Shown: positions 30,701 through 40,497, counted from the stretch's first letter. The stretch is 64,000 nucleotides of DNA from JANXQG01 sp963804375 (GCA_963804375.1 CAWDQE010000019.1:496001-560000), one strand, 5' to 3'. Translations and numbers: made by a program. The notes: generated by a model from the sequence alone, not told the origin.

Positions 30701-32224
30701 CTTGAGGACCAGTTTGTCGGGTGCAACCTCTTGGATCACGGCCCCGCCGGCGACGGTCCAAACGTAGTGCAGCTTCCCCGCGCCTTTCGCCCGCATCGCG
30801 GCCAGGTTGCTGATCACCGGCACCACTTCGATGGTGTCCCGCCCGTTCCATGCCGCGGGCGCCCTGAGCGTGAACACCGGTTCGGGAATATCTTCCTTGA
30901 CGTTCACGGGAATGTTCCTGATCTTGGTCTCATGGGGGTAGACTGCCTTGAACTGCAACACAAAGGCCGTGTCGCCCACCACCCGCCCGGCGTCCAGGGT
31001 GTACGAAAGCCTGTCGACGGCGACGATCGTTTCCGCGCCGTCTCGTTTCAAAACCCAATAAAGCTTCTGCGCGCCCCCGGCCTGGGCGGTAACCGTAACG
31101 CTCTTGCCCTCGTCGACCTTGATCTCTGCGGGCGAGACTGAAAAGGCATTGCCCGGCTGCACCAAAGGACCGACCAAGGTCTGCTGGGCCTTCTGGTTTT
31201 CATATTCCAGCCCGATCCAGTTGGCGGACCGCGCCACCCGCGAGACCCGTACCTCGTCGATGTCGCCGGCAAAGCTGAAGTTGCCGCCCCGCAGGCCGCC
31301 GATGCACATGCCGATGTCGTTCATCAACGACATCGCGGCCTTGTGATAGTTGCTTCCCTCGAGCCGGCCGTTCACGTATATCCGGCTTGTGCCGTTCTCA
31401 TAGGTGGCGGCCACGTGGGTCCACGGCCCCATCGACAGTTCCGTGCCTGCCGTCGCGCCGCCGGGGCCGTCGGATGCCCAGCCAAGTCTGGGCGGAGACT
31501 GGATATTGATCCCCACTTCGTTGCCGTCGCCGGTCCGGCCGTTGTAGCGCGTGGCATACCGGCCCCAATAGAGGATGGTTGAGCCGGCCGCTTCGGGTCC
31601 GGCCCGGAACCAGGCCTCCGACGTGAACGGCTGGTCGCTGTAGGGATAGTTCATGATGTGGTTGCCGCATTCGATCCCCTCGCCGCGGTCAAAATGCCGG
31701 CCCTGCCCGATGATGCCAGCGGCCGGGGTCGTGCCGGCGTTCACCGGCGTGATTGCGCCGAGCTCATCCTTGAGCGTCTCGTTCATGTGCAGAACGCTGG
31801 CGTAGCCGTTGCGCGTGTTGAAGACCGCGGCCCCGTTGGATTCGGAGGCGGCATCGGCCTTGCCCCAATACATCTTGATTTCCTGGCGATCGTTGCCCTT
31901 GATGGTCGGTATGCGGACCCAGATGCTTGCGGTGCCCTTGGCCGCATCCCACTGCTCCACCTGGTAGGCCAGCGGTCTGCCGGCGGCAGTGCAGAAGCGG
32001 ATGTCTTCGCCGTGGGCCTTGGCCTGGCTGAAATCGAACCAGTCTTTGTCCAGCCGGACCAGCAGGGGAAACCCGTCCTCCGATGCCGAGGTGGGCAGAT
32101 TCGCGCCCTCCGGCGTGGTCAATAGGTAGAGTGAACCCGCATGTTGCCAGCCCTGGTATTGCGCAGTGGCCGTTTGCAGAAGCAGGGCGAGCAGGGCCGC
32201 ACTTAGGATGATTGGTTTCGTCAT
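27744..32224 (-). CDS. Fused DUF2341-LamG-sialate O-acetylesterase-GH29 alpha-L-fucosidase (frameshifted)
   Basis: One reading frame of about 1,494 residues after one correction. Order: signal peptide 1-21; DUF2341 about 22-140 (YQGWQHAGSLYLLTTPEG); LamG about 145-335; Ig-like beta domains about 350-620; SGNH sialate-esterase with DAYLIDGQSNA near residue 645 and WHQGENDSG near residue 790; then a GH29 fucosidase from about residue 1036 (KLGIYMHWGPQSIPG) with YYTDGG near residue 1258 as probable nucleophile. A single missing G near 29831 breaks the frame inside the esterase (DSGS continues as GAPTGDYNYKSY). The fusion point, FCDVGIASSAAAEPARIS, follows the point where the paralog at 44.7 kb simply ends. 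Export and combined deacylation plus defucosylation are inferred. Confidence 0.8.
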
Positions 32225-32266
32225 TGAGGCGTTCCTTGGTGATGACAGATTTCTTTCGCACTCGAT

Positions 32267-34573
32267 TTACTTCTCCAGCATGTTCTGCACGTCATGCAGG
32301 CGCGACGACGGCGTGACTCTCAGATTCTCAAGCTTGCCTGCCCGATAGACGCCTTCGACCACGGTATTCTTCGGCGCGTGGAGCTTGAAGGCGACGTTCC
32401 ACGACCTTGGCCAGGCCGGGAACAGGAACAGGCGGTCGCCATCGTACTGCAACAGCATGAAATGCAGCGTATTGAGAGTATTGCTGCCGTGGTCCTGGTC
32501 GGGGATCCAGTCATTGAATGGTCCCCACATGGCGGGGAAGCGGTATGCGGCGCTGATCGACGCGCGGTCGGCAACCTGCCGGCCAGCCTCATCGCCCAGA
32601 CCGAGCAACGCGGCCTGGATGCTGTCCTGGCTCCAGCAGGCGTTGGCCCTGTTCTTGCGCGCCGCGTACGTGTCGCGGGCCAGCGCCAGGTTGTCGTGGC
32701 CAACGCCGAATAGCCGGAAGGGATAAACACCATAGAGTTCCGGATTCTCCGAGTTCGCGCAATTCGCGAAAGATTCGGCGGGCTGGATCAGTTTTCGGCC
32801 GTTGACTTCGCGGACGGGGATGGGCGGCAATTCGCTCAGCATGCGCTGCCACCGCTGCCGCTGTTGCTGGGTCGTGAACGTCTTGGGCAGGGCCAGCAGA
32901 CGTGGCAGAACGAACTCTAGCCCGGCAATCTCCGGCAACGGGTTGACGGCAACGTGCCACGTCTCGAGCGACTGCGCGGGATCAAAACGGATTTTCCCGT
33001 TTGAATCCCGCTTCCAGTATTGATCGAAGAACGAGATCAGCGGATCGGCCAGCGGGACGAGCGTCGTGCGTGCAAACTGCTCGTCCTGCGTGAAGTCGTA
33101 GCGGTCCAACATCACCGCGATCAGTTCCAGGCAACCGCTCCAGTAGCGCTTGATGTAACCATTGGCCGGCTCCGGCGCCTTGTTGCCCCAGCCGTAGTCG
33201 TTGTTGTTGGGCAGGCCCCAGAAATACAACGTCTCGGGAAAGCTCGCTGCGTTTTCGAACTTGTAGTAAGACTTCATCCGCGCCATGCTGAGCGGCAGTG
33301 CGTCGAGATATGCACAGAACCACGGCTCCATCATGTCGAAATCGCCCGCAGGCAGCATGGACCAGTAGGTAGGCCGCGTGTTCTGGAACCAGTAGCAGCA
33401 GCCCCACGCCCGCCAGTCGGGGTCGCCGTCGGGTGTCTGCGGCAAAGCGCCGGGCGTTTTTTCCACCGTGAAGATCGAGCCGTTGAACTTGATGGGCGAT
33501 CCGCCGCGGCCGGCACAGGCATTCATGAAGCGTTGCAGCACGTAGCCCTGGGTCAGGCGCGACGGCTCCGTTTTGTCCGTTTTATCCTGCACGACAACCC
33601 AACTGCGATTCCAGAAGGATTTCCACCAGTCCGCAGTCCCACGGCGCGATTCTCCGGGAGCCGATTTCAACGCCTTTCGCTCCATGCCGTCCAGGCGCGC
33701 CAGCCAGCTCTCCGCCGTCGCCGTGCGGCCCGACAGGACGCGCACCGAAAGTCGATGTATCGTGGCGGGCGATGGCGATTTCAACCCGCGATCTCCGTCG
33801 CGAACCATCCCCTCGCCCGTCATGCTGGCGCCGAAGGTGTTCTTGAGCAACGGGTCCGTAAATCCTCCCCGCAGGGTCTGGAGATTCTGGTTGCGCAGGG
33901 TTTCGGGATACAGCGAGCGCGTGTTGCGGTGGTACCAGACCACGCGCGGCGCGGAAGACGTCACGACAACGTCGGGCAGAACGACGGGTTTGAACGCCTG
34001 CCGGCTCAAGCCGCCGCCGGAGTGGCTGTCGTCCTGATCTCCAAAAGGACGCTCGCGCAGCCGCCACAGTTCGACCTCCGCACGACACTTCACCGGCTGC
34101 TCGGATTCCGCCTCCACGCGAACGACCGGCGCGCTGGCATCGACCCACAGACGAATTTGCACTTGGTGATTTGCAATTCGCGCCTCCAATCTCAATCAGG
34201 CCGTCGCGCAGTTTCAACTCCTGCCGGAAGCCTCCGCCGGTCACCGCCAGCGGCGGATCGAACTTGACGCGAATACGGCCGATCTTGCACAAGCGGTCGT
34301 TCTCGTCCCAGGCATCAGTCTTGCCGACGTAGAATACCAGGTCGCCGGACGGCTCGACCCAGGCGTTGACTCCGACATCGCCGTTGCCCAGCGGCATGGA
34401 GCCATGCGAGTTGTCGCTTGGCGAATTCCAGATCACGTTGCAGTGGTCGAGGTACGCCAACGGATCAACCGCCGGTGCGTCAGCGTCTTTGGTTGCGGAC
34501 CTTGTCTTGTCCGCGGCGCTTGCGCAGCAAGCACCGCGACAATGAAAACCATGTTCGCTTTTACTCTCTTCAT
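32267..34573 (-). CDS. Secreted DUF5703/GH95-like glycosidase candidate (two frameshifts)
   Basis: ATG 34573 follows AAAGGA and gives MKRVKANMVFIVAVLA, a signal peptide. One base missing near 34522 then moves the frame to SAADKTRSATKDADA. The N-terminal domain (SPSDNSHGSMPLGNGDVGVN, then FYVGKTDAWDENDRLCKIG) is the DUF5703 beta-sandwich. One extra base near 34186 moves the frame again (LIEI continues as EARIANHQVQIRLWV). The main body is an alpha/alpha-toroid like GH95 (NAASFPETLYFWGLPNNN). The two indels cancel, giving about 768 residues. Related proteins are predicted alpha-fucosidase-like, but activity of this group is unproven. It sits 32 bases from the next fucosidase gene. Confidence 0.65.
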
Positions 34574-34605
34574 TGCTGTGTCCTTTACTCAAACTGTAAA
34601 CGTCC

Positions 34606-36078
34606 CTACCGACCTCGCGAGACTCTATCCGCCACCGGCGCATCGAGAGTCAGCGCAAACACAGTGAAGAATGGGTCCCGGCGATCGGCCGGCAGCGTGA
34701 GATCGATCCCCTTTTCCGTCTGCTGGAAGGCAACCGCTTCACCGCCGACGACCTTCTTGACGGCCTTGACTTTCTGGGGCAGCGGCTGGAGATGGAGCGC
34801 GTCACCCTGCCAGGTCCGCGCGAAAACGTAGACGGTGTTTCCGCGGTGAGTGGATCCGCCCCAGGAGCCGTTGCGGAACGGGCCGCCGCGAGTGCCGTAA
34901 ATGGCCTCGGCACGCGGCTTGATCCAGTCGCCAACCTGTTTGAGACGCTCCACCTGCCGGGCTTCGATCTCGCCCGTGGGCATCGGGCCGATATTCAAGA
35001 GCAGATTGCCGCCGCCGCTTACGCAACTGACGAGCATGCTCAGCGTTTCATCGAGTGTGTACATCCCGCCGCCGGGCTGATACGACCATTGCCCGCCGAC
35101 GAGCGTCATGCAGGATTCCCAGTCGTGCTGTAAATCCATGCGTCCGATGGACTGCTCCGGCGTATCGAAATCGCCGTCGGTCATCTTCTTGATCTCGGGC
35201 GTTGCCGGACCGCGGTCTTCGGGTGTGCCGGGCCCGCAGAACCTTGCCGCCCGGTTGTTGACGATCAGACCCGGCTGGAGCCTGTACATCATGGAAAAAA
35301 GCGCGTCGAACTTCCATTTCCCCCAGTCGCGGCCGCCGACATGGTCGAACCACATGACGTCCACCTTGCCGTAGTTGCTCAAGAGTTCCTCGACCTGGCC
35401 CCGATACCACTTGTCGTACTTGGCGTTGTCGCCGACAAGGTAGTCCGGGTGATACCAGTCGCGGGTCGAATAGTAGAGGCCGAGCTTCATCCCGGCCTTG
35501 TGGCAGGCGTCGGCGAACTGCTTGATGATGTCCCTGCCATACGGCGCGGCCATGATGTCGTATTGGGTCAGCTTGGAATCGAACATCGAGAAGCCGTCAT
35601 GGTGCTTGCAAATGATCACCATGTACTTCATGCCGGCGTCCTGCGCGATCTTGACCCATTGGTCGGCATTGAACTTCACGGGGTTGAACTTCTTGTAGAG
35701 GTTGTCGTAAACGGGGTCTTCCGTGCGCGGCGTCTGCACGCCGCTGATGTCCCAGGGGCGGTGGGCGTTGCGGCTCCAGCTCAATTCCTTGCCGGAGAGC
35801 GACACCGGCCCCCAGTGCAGAAACATGCCGAACTTGGCGTCGCGCCACCATCGCATCCTGGCCGACCGCTGCTGCGGCGTTTCCGTTATCTGCGGAATGT
35901 CGACGGCCTCGAGGGCCGGCTTCTGTGAATGCTGCTGCGCCTGCCGGAGCGTACCGGGACTTGCGTCGTTGCCGCCGGACGCGACGTGGTATTCCGCGGC
36001 CGCGGTACTGCGGCTCGCGAGAATCGCGAGCACGGTCAACGGTACGGCAAGCGCCTTGTGAACTCGATTGACTTGCAC
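34606..36078 (-). CDS. Secreted GH29 alpha-L-fucosidase with beta-helix-type leader
   Basis: The 490-residue protein has a signal peptide ending near AAAEYH. The fucosidase domain begins about residue 73 (ARMRWWRDAKFGMFLHWGP) and includes KYMVIICKHHDGFSMFDS and VDVMWFDHVGG, whose aspartate near residue 243 is the expected nucleophile. The C-terminal 90 residues are the small beta domain of the family. Residues about 27-45 (AEYHVASGGNDASPGT) instead look like the entry of a parallel beta-helix protein, so the leader may have come from a neighbouring gene. It is one of two GH29 domains in the window. Confidence 0.85.
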   Translation of the reverse strand: MQVNRVHKALAVPLTVLAILASRSTAAAEYHVASGGNDASPGTLRQAQQHSQKPALEAVDIPQITETPQQRSARMRWWRDAKFGMFLHWGPVSLSGKELSWSRNAHRPWDISGVQTPRTEDPVYDNLYKKFNPVKFNADQWVKIAQDAGMKYMVIICKHHDGFSMFDSKLTQYDIMAAPYGRDIIKQFADACHKAGMKLGLYYSTRDWYHPDYLVGDNAKYDKWYRGQVEELLSNYGKVDVMWFDHVGGRDWGKWKFDALFSMMYRLQPGLIVNNRAARFCGPGTPEDRGPATPEIKKMTDGDFDTPEQSIGRMDLQHDWESCMTLVGGQWSYQPGGGMYTLDETLSMLVSCVSGGGNLLLNIGPMPTGEIEARQVERLKQVGDWIKPRAEAIYGTRGGPFRNGSWGGSTHRGNTVYVFARTWQGDALHLQPLPQKVKAVKKVVGGEAVAFQQTEKGIDLTLPADRRDPFFTVFALTLDAPVADRVSRGR

Positions 36079-36112
36079 TGGTTTTCTCCTTCACTTGTTG
36101 AACGGTCTTCTG

Positions 36113-37159
36113 TCACTGCCCTGCTGCGAGGTTTTGCCACTGCGTCGGCTCGCCATCCTTGCGATTGCCCAATTGCCGGTGGGTCGCCGGGTCGATGGCG
36201 TAAGACATCTTGCATGCCGAGCCGTCGCAGAATGCCACATTGAATCCGGCCTCGTGGGCCGAGCCGAAAGAGTTGGCGTAGTCGTAACCCTTTCGGTCCA
36301 TCATGGGCGGGTCGCCCGTCCAGCGGCCGATGTCTTGGTTGAAACCGATGTACTGGTTCTCGTTGTCGCCTGACGACTGTCCGGTCAGGTACATATCCAC
36401 GGCGATATTTTTCTCCCCGAGCAGATAGGTGTAACTGAGACCATCCGCAACGGATGCAAAGGCAAGCGTGCTCATGGGATAATCGATTCCCGTCGTTCCA
36501 AAGGCATCCGCAGCCGTCTTCACTTGGGCCAGGGTTGCATCGGTAGGTATCGAGGCGGGCCCGCAATCGCTGTTCATGCAGTTGGAGCTCCACAAGCCCA
36601 TCGAGCCGGGTTCGACGACCACGTCGCCGCCGTTGGCCGCGTAGTCGCTGCGGGCCACCGCCTGCGATGTGGGGTACTGGAAGTTGCCGCTGCCGTGCGT
36701 CCACCAAGTGAATACCTGGACGCGGCGGCGGGTGGGACAGATCGTGATCGCCGTGGGGGTCCCCACGCGTAGTCCGTGCTGGACGTATTTCACGTCTGAG
36801 CTGCAACCCTTGCCCATGTCATGCAGGTCCGTCTGATCGACATAGGGGAGGCAATTGTAGATCCAGCCGCCCGGTTGTCGGATCCCGGCGCCGCGGTCGG
36901 CATCGCCCACCCAGCCCCATCCCCAACCGCCGCCGGGAAGAAATCGATATGCGGCCTCGAACTCCAGATTCGCCAGGGCCAGGTGCTTGATGTTGTTCAT
37001 GCACTTCGCCCGACGCCCCGATTCGCGGGCGGACTGCACGGCCGGCATGAGCAGGGCGACCAGCACGCCGATGATGGTAATCACGATCAGCAGTTCCACC
37101 AAGGTGAAGCCGTGCGGGTTGGTCCGGTTTCGTTTCGCCGCTGAAGAAATTGCAAACAT
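36113..37159 (-). CDS. DUF1559 prepilin-like protein
   Basis: The 348-residue protein has a type IV prepilin leader (NPHGFTLVELLIVITIIG, cleavage after the glycine before FTLVELL) and ends with the H-X9-DG signature (SAHEAGFNVAFCDGSA). Both are defining for the DUF1559 family, which is greatly expanded in planctomycetes and predicted to be surface or pseudopilus-like. The EF-hand lipoprotein gene precedes it by 24 bases on the same strand, so the two likely form an operon, a pairing often seen in this phylum. Exact function is unknown. Confidence 0.9.
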   Translation of the reverse strand: MFAISSAAKRNRTNPHGFTLVELLIVITIIGVLVALLMPAVQSARESGRRAKCMNNIKHLALANLEFEAAYRFLPGGGWGWGWVGDADRGAGIRQPGGWIYNCLPYVDQTDLHDMGKGCSSDVKYVQHGLRVGTPTAITICPTRRRVQVFTWWTHGSGNFQYPTSQAVARSDYAANGGDVVVEPGSMGLWSSNCMNSDCGPASIPTDATLAQVKTAADAFGTTGIDYPMSTLAFASVADGLSYTYLLGEKNIAVDMYLTGQSSGDNENQYIGFNQDIGRWTGDPPMMDRKGYDYANSFGSAHEAGFNVAFCDGSACKMSYAIDPATHRQLGNRKDGEPTQWQNLAAGQ

Positions 37160-37183
37160 GGCAATCCTCGCTCAACAAGAAGT

Positions 37184-37780
37184 TTAGTACTTCAGATCGA
37201 AAACCGCTTTTTCCGCCCGTGGAGCAACTTCAGCCCCAAGCGTCGTTTCCACATTGAACCTGGCCGGGACCCTTTCACCATCCTTGGTGATCTGAATGCG
37301 ATAAAAGCCCGGGGAAAGCCCCTTGACCGAGGGGTTGGCCGCGTAGGGGCTGGAAATCCATGCGATACCCTGCCGGTCCGTGGTGCCGCTGCCGGACTGG
37401 AGTCCGTCGCCAAGGAACTTCTCCGGGGCGAAAACGGCTTTCGCACCGGCCAGCGGTTCGCCGTTGTGCAGTACCCGGCAGGATACCGGCATCCGTCCCA
37501 CCTTGGAATCGGCCCAGAACTTGATCCGCGCCGCGATCTCGTCCGCCGAGATCTTGCCTCGGTGGCTGGTGTCCAGCCGATCCAGGGCGGCCTTCAGCCC
37601 GGGCGCCTTTTCCAGTTCCTTGGCATCCAAAAAACCGTCCTTGTTCGTGTCGTACATGTCCATGGCCCGATTCGCCGCGGAGGCGTCGGGAGTGTCGGGC
37701 AGGACCGGCGGCAGAACGGCGCTTCCGCAGCCCCCCAGACCCAAGAGCATCGCCGAGAGATACAGTCGCACGATTTTCAT
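37184..37780 (-). CDS. EF-hand lipoprotein, copy 1
   Basis: The 198-residue product has a lipobox (LLGLGGCGS) and two EF-hand-like loops: DMYDTNKDGFLDAKEL and RLDTSHRGKISADEI. The C-terminal part (PVSCRVLHNGEPLAGAKAVF...) looks like a transthyretin/carboxypeptidase-regulatory beta-sandwich. It should be anchored at a membrane and bind calcium. A near-identical copy with a 1-base frameshift and a longer tail lies at 41807-42581, from the same duplication that copied its upstream DNA. Confidence 0.8.
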   Translation of the reverse strand: MKIVRLYLSAMLLGLGGCGSAVLPPVLPDTPDASAANRAMDMYDTNKDGFLDAKELEKAPGLKAALDRLDTSHRGKISADEIAARIKFWADSKVGRMPVSCRVLHNGEPLAGAKAVFAPEKFLGDGLQSGSGTTDRQGIAWISSPYAANPSVKGLSPGFYRIQITKDGERVPARFNVETTLGAEVAPRAEKAVFDLKY

Positions 37781-37927
37781 TGTCCCCTTCCTCCTCGCGC
37801 TGCATTCTAACTCGTCAACTTGACATTGGCAATCTATTTTGCGTTTGCTTCAGGAGGACTGCAAAATCATCGACCGAGCGTTCGTAGTCCCGCCCGGCGC
37901 CATGTACTCGTGGTCGGCGGAATTCGC

Positions 37928-38027
37928 GGCATGGTTCAGAAACGGGGACTGGCTCCGAGCCCAGTAGCGATTAGGCCGCAAGAAATGGACGCCGGCGAGG
38001 TGCCTGTCCCCATTTCTGAACCATGCC
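37928..38027. mobile_element. 100-base miniature inverted-repeat element (MITE-3)
   Basis: The element is exactly 100 bases with 22-base terminal inverted repeats (one mismatch; outer bases GGCATGGTTCAGAAA). It is flanked by the 9-base direct repeat GGAATTCGC at 37919-37927 and 38028-38036. The duplicate DNA at 42721-42729 has one GGAATTCGC and no insertion, so it is the empty site. No gene is encoded. Confidence 0.85.
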
Positions 38028-38092
38028 GGAATTCGCAGCGTCGGGACCGGCTGAAGCCGGGACTACGAACGACTTTGCAATTCTCCTGGCGC

Positions 38093-38270
38093 TCACTTGC
38101 CGGCACGGGCTGGCGGCATGCCGCCGCGCGAGACGTTGAAGACCACGCCGGGGGAGAGATAGAAACGGCAATCCTTTCAGATGACTTCATTCCCATCGGT
38201 CGTATTGACGATTTCGCAGCGCGGCAGACGGATCGGACGCCTGGCCTCCCCGTTGAGGACGCAATTCTCC
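38093..38270 (-). pseudogene. 3' remnant of a beta-helix gene
   Basis: This matches the 3' end of the intact beta-helix gene at 42786-44489: the final codons read EVFNVSRGGMPPARAGK and the upstream part reads NCVLNGEARRPIRLPRC. An internal 477-base stretch (159 codons, in frame) is deleted between short direct repeats. A TGG-to-TGA change creates a stop in NEVIW. The remnant then abuts the IS91-like fragment. It is a dead duplicate. Confidence 0.8.
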
Positions 38271-38557
38271 AGTGGAAGGCGGCGTCTCCTGATTTCTCCT
38301 CTGGCGAACAGGGGAGTGAGGCCGAGCGTGAGGGCGTGGACAACGATTCCCCGGTACGGCCACCCAACCGGACTTGGGCCATGCTCATCAAGCGGGTCTA
38401 CGAGGTCGATCCGCTTGCGTGCCCGAAGTGCGACGGGCAGATGAAGGTGATCGCCTTCATCGAACCGCCGCAAGGCGCGGTGATCGAGAAGATTCTGCGG
38501 CACTGTGCGCTGTGGCGGGATTCCTCGCCGCGCCCGCCGCCTGGGGAAGCGGGCCTG

Positions 38558-39066
38558 GTTGTTACACACAAGTCCGGCAACGACCCCATCCAGCTCGCCT
38601 GGATGGTGAAGGAGGCTGGACAGCTAGCGCCGACAGCATTGAGAATCAGACCCCATCCAGCTCGCCTGGATGGTGAATCAGGTTGCCCGGCTAGTCCATT
38701 CTCGCGCCGTAGCCGTACAACCTCCTTCACCCACGGGACGAACCCGTGGGGGTCGTTTGTCTTCTTCTTATCCGTTCTAAATGACCTTTCGCAATCCTGG
38801 GACGCAGATGCGCTGTAGGGTGGGACAAGCAAACCGACGCGCTGGTGGGCCGGCGGTCGCGGTCTACCGTTATTTCTGCGTTGGTCCAGAATTGAAGGTT
38901 GACCGGTTTGCGACGGCCCACCATGATCGGCGCGACCTTGTCCCACCTTACGGACACCGTCCAGCGTCCCAGAATCGCGAAAGGTCATTTAGCCATTCAG
39001 CCTTGTTCACCGTCGGCACCCAGAGGGTACCCGGCCGGATGGGGTCCGAGACGTGTGTAACAACGA
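38558..39066 (-). mobile_element. MITE-1 copy B, nested in the IS91-like remnant
   Basis: Reverse-complement relative of 10468-10765, with ends GTTGTTACACAC and GTGTGTAACAAC and the same internal hairpins. A 14-base direct repeat, GGGAAGCGGGCCTG, flanks it (38544-38557 and 39067-39080). It is longer than copy A only because MITE-2 has inserted inside it at 38780-38989. No gene is encoded. Confidence 0.85.
38780..38989. mobile_element. TA-flanked miniature element inside MITE-1 (MITE-2)
   Basis: The 210-base element has imperfect inverted ends of about 26 bases (AATGACCTTTCGC outermost) and TA on both sides (38778-38779 and 38990-38991). Copy A of MITE-1 shows the uninterrupted site GTTC-TA-GCC at the matching place (TA at 10541-10542). 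TA duplication plus this end structure fits an IS630/Tc1-mariner miniature element. The interior has a second nested palindrome starting GTAGGGTGGGACAAG. Confidence 0.85.
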
Positions 39067-39367
39067 GGGAAGCGGGCCTGGTTTACGTCGCAGATAACGA
39101 CGGGGGCGCCGAGGCGGCGTGTTGCGACGCGCCGGAAGAGTTGGCTTTGGTTGCCGATCCCGACTGGGACGGTCAGCCGTCCTCGGACGACGTGCCCTGG
39201 GAAGTGACCTGCGACGCCTCCGGCGACTCCTTCGACGCCAGCTTCTGATCGACGCGGGGGGACTGGTCCCCGAGCCGCCCAACCCCCCAAGCCTTAGTTG
39301 TTTCACACCTTTCCCCGGGTTATACTCAACGCTGAAGGAAATCAAATCTCCTATCAATTCAATTGCG

Positions 39368-40456
39368 TCATCTCACGTCCAGCAACGCCCTTGCCTTGGC
39401 ATACAGCCGCTTTTGCTCCTCAGTCGCGTATTTGCTCTCCCTTTGCAGCGCAAAATCGGCAACGTCGTCTCCGAGGACGTCGCGCAGCACCCGGACCATC
39501 AGCTTCCGCCGAGTGTCGCTCGTCTCGACCCCAAGCTCCTTGATGATGGGCTTGACCGCCGGGTTACCGATGCTCACCAAGTGGGAGCTCGCGGGAGAAA
39601 CAAGATCGAGCTTCACGCCCGTCATGCTGACCCCCGGTTCGTCGTCAATTTCGGAAAGGAGCATGGGAACGGCCGCCTCCGCGCGGAACCATCCGAGCAT
39701 GTTCTGAATATCTTGGTCTCCGGGCCTATGCCGCATTTCGCGCGCTTGTCCGATCAAATCGGCGACGATCGCTCTATACGTCCTTATCGAGTCGAGCGCG
39801 ACCTCACCCGTATTGCCGTCGTAGTGCTCGGCGAATCGCGGTACGCGGATGGTGTAGGCGCGCGCCGCGAACTCGCCCGTCGTCTGGCTCAGGAGGGAAT
39901 CGTCGACGGTAATTTCCAAATCGTTGGAAACGCACTCCGTCGGCGACCAGTCGCCGGCTGCGGTCTGCACCTTCCTTTTCGCGCGGACGCGATACTTTCC
40001 CGCCACGGTCATGTCGTAGACGAGGTTCAGGTCGACCTGCTCGTCGCGGCTTTCACCCGGCTTCAGCGTGAACGTAATGCCGCTGCCGTCGACATGCGCC
40101 GCGTCCGAATGGACTGCAAGTGCCCGGCGCGTCTTGGGCACCGGCCCGCCGGACGAAGATACGGTCAACGTGGGACGCGAGATTGGGCACACGGAGCCAA
40201 AGGCGTCAGCGGCACCTACGTCGATCAAACGAATCCCGATGACGACCCGCTCGCCGGGCGCATAGACCCGCTTATCCGAAACCAGGGAAAGGGCCTGCCC
40301 TTCGACTGCTTCGCCGTGCGGCGATTTCTTCGCCGCAGCGCCAACCTGCTCGTCGCGGCCTTCCTGCGCCTGCGCTGGCATCGGAAATGCGGCTATTACA
40401 GCGAGCGCGGCGGAGAGCGTCGCGACCCGCACCTTGACACTTGATTTGATGTTCAT
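39368..40456 (-). CDS. Secreted protein of unknown function with beta-sandwich domain
   Basis: The ATG at 40456 follows GGAGACTTA and gives a clear signal peptide (SVKVRVATLSAALAVIAAFPMPAQAQ); the ATG 45 bases upstream would bury it. The mature protein of about 335 residues starts with a beta-sandwich (LVSDKRVYAPGERVVIGIRL, YDMTVAGKYRVRAKRKV). It ends in a helical region that resembles armadillo/HEAT-like helices (AVPMLLSEID, NPAVKPIIKELG). I recognise no enzyme motif. It lies 41 bases after the next gene on the same strand and may form a pair with it. Confidence 0.65.
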   Translation of the reverse strand: MNIKSSVKVRVATLSAALAVIAAFPMPAQAQEGRDEQVGAAAKKSPHGEAVEGQALSLVSDKRVYAPGERVVIGIRLIDVGAADAFGSVCPISRPTLTVSSSGGPVPKTRRALAVHSDAAHVDGSGITFTLKPGESRDEQVDLNLVYDMTVAGKYRVRAKRKVQTAAGDWSPTECVSNDLEITVDDSLLSQTTGEFAARAYTIRVPRFAEHYDGNTGEVALDSIRTYRAIVADLIGQAREMRHRPGDQDIQNMLGWFRAEAAVPMLLSEIDDEPGVSMTGVKLDLVSPASSHLVSIGNPAVKPIIKELGVETSDTRRKLMVRVLRDVLGDDVADFALQRESKYATEEQKRLYAKARALLDVR

Positions 40457-40497
40457 ATTAAGTCTCCGATTCTGTTCATTTCTGTTTTTTAGTGTGT

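Larger units (their letters stand above)
37205..38270 (-). repeat. Segmental duplication, unit 1
   Basis: DNA from the EF-hand gene through its upstream region to the 3' end of a beta-helix gene is repeated at about 42004-43440. Unit 1 differs in two clear ways. It carries a 100-base insertion (37928-38027). It also lacks 477 bases that in unit 2 lie between two copies of GACCTCGCCGG. Confidence 0.85.
38271..39248 (+). pseudogene. IS91-like transposase C-terminal remnant, split by MITE-1 copy B
   Basis: The frame ending at 38557 reads TWAMLIKRVYEVDPLACP, then KCDGQMKVIAFIEPPQGAVI and EKILRHCALW. This is the zinc-binding C-terminal tail typical of IS91/IS801 Y2 transposases. After the 509-base insertion it resumes at 39081 as VYVADNDGGAEAACCD and ends SGDSFDASF. 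Removing the insertion and one target copy restores an unbroken frame. The catalytic tyrosine half is absent, so no activity is expected. It abuts the beta-helix remnant. Confidence 0.75.

Noticed and set aside
2559..34573. Programmed frameshifting as an explanation for the repeated breaks
   Set aside because: The breaks differ in direction and site, lack slippery heptamers with downstream structure, and occur in unrelated enzyme genes, so sequence error or decay is simpler.
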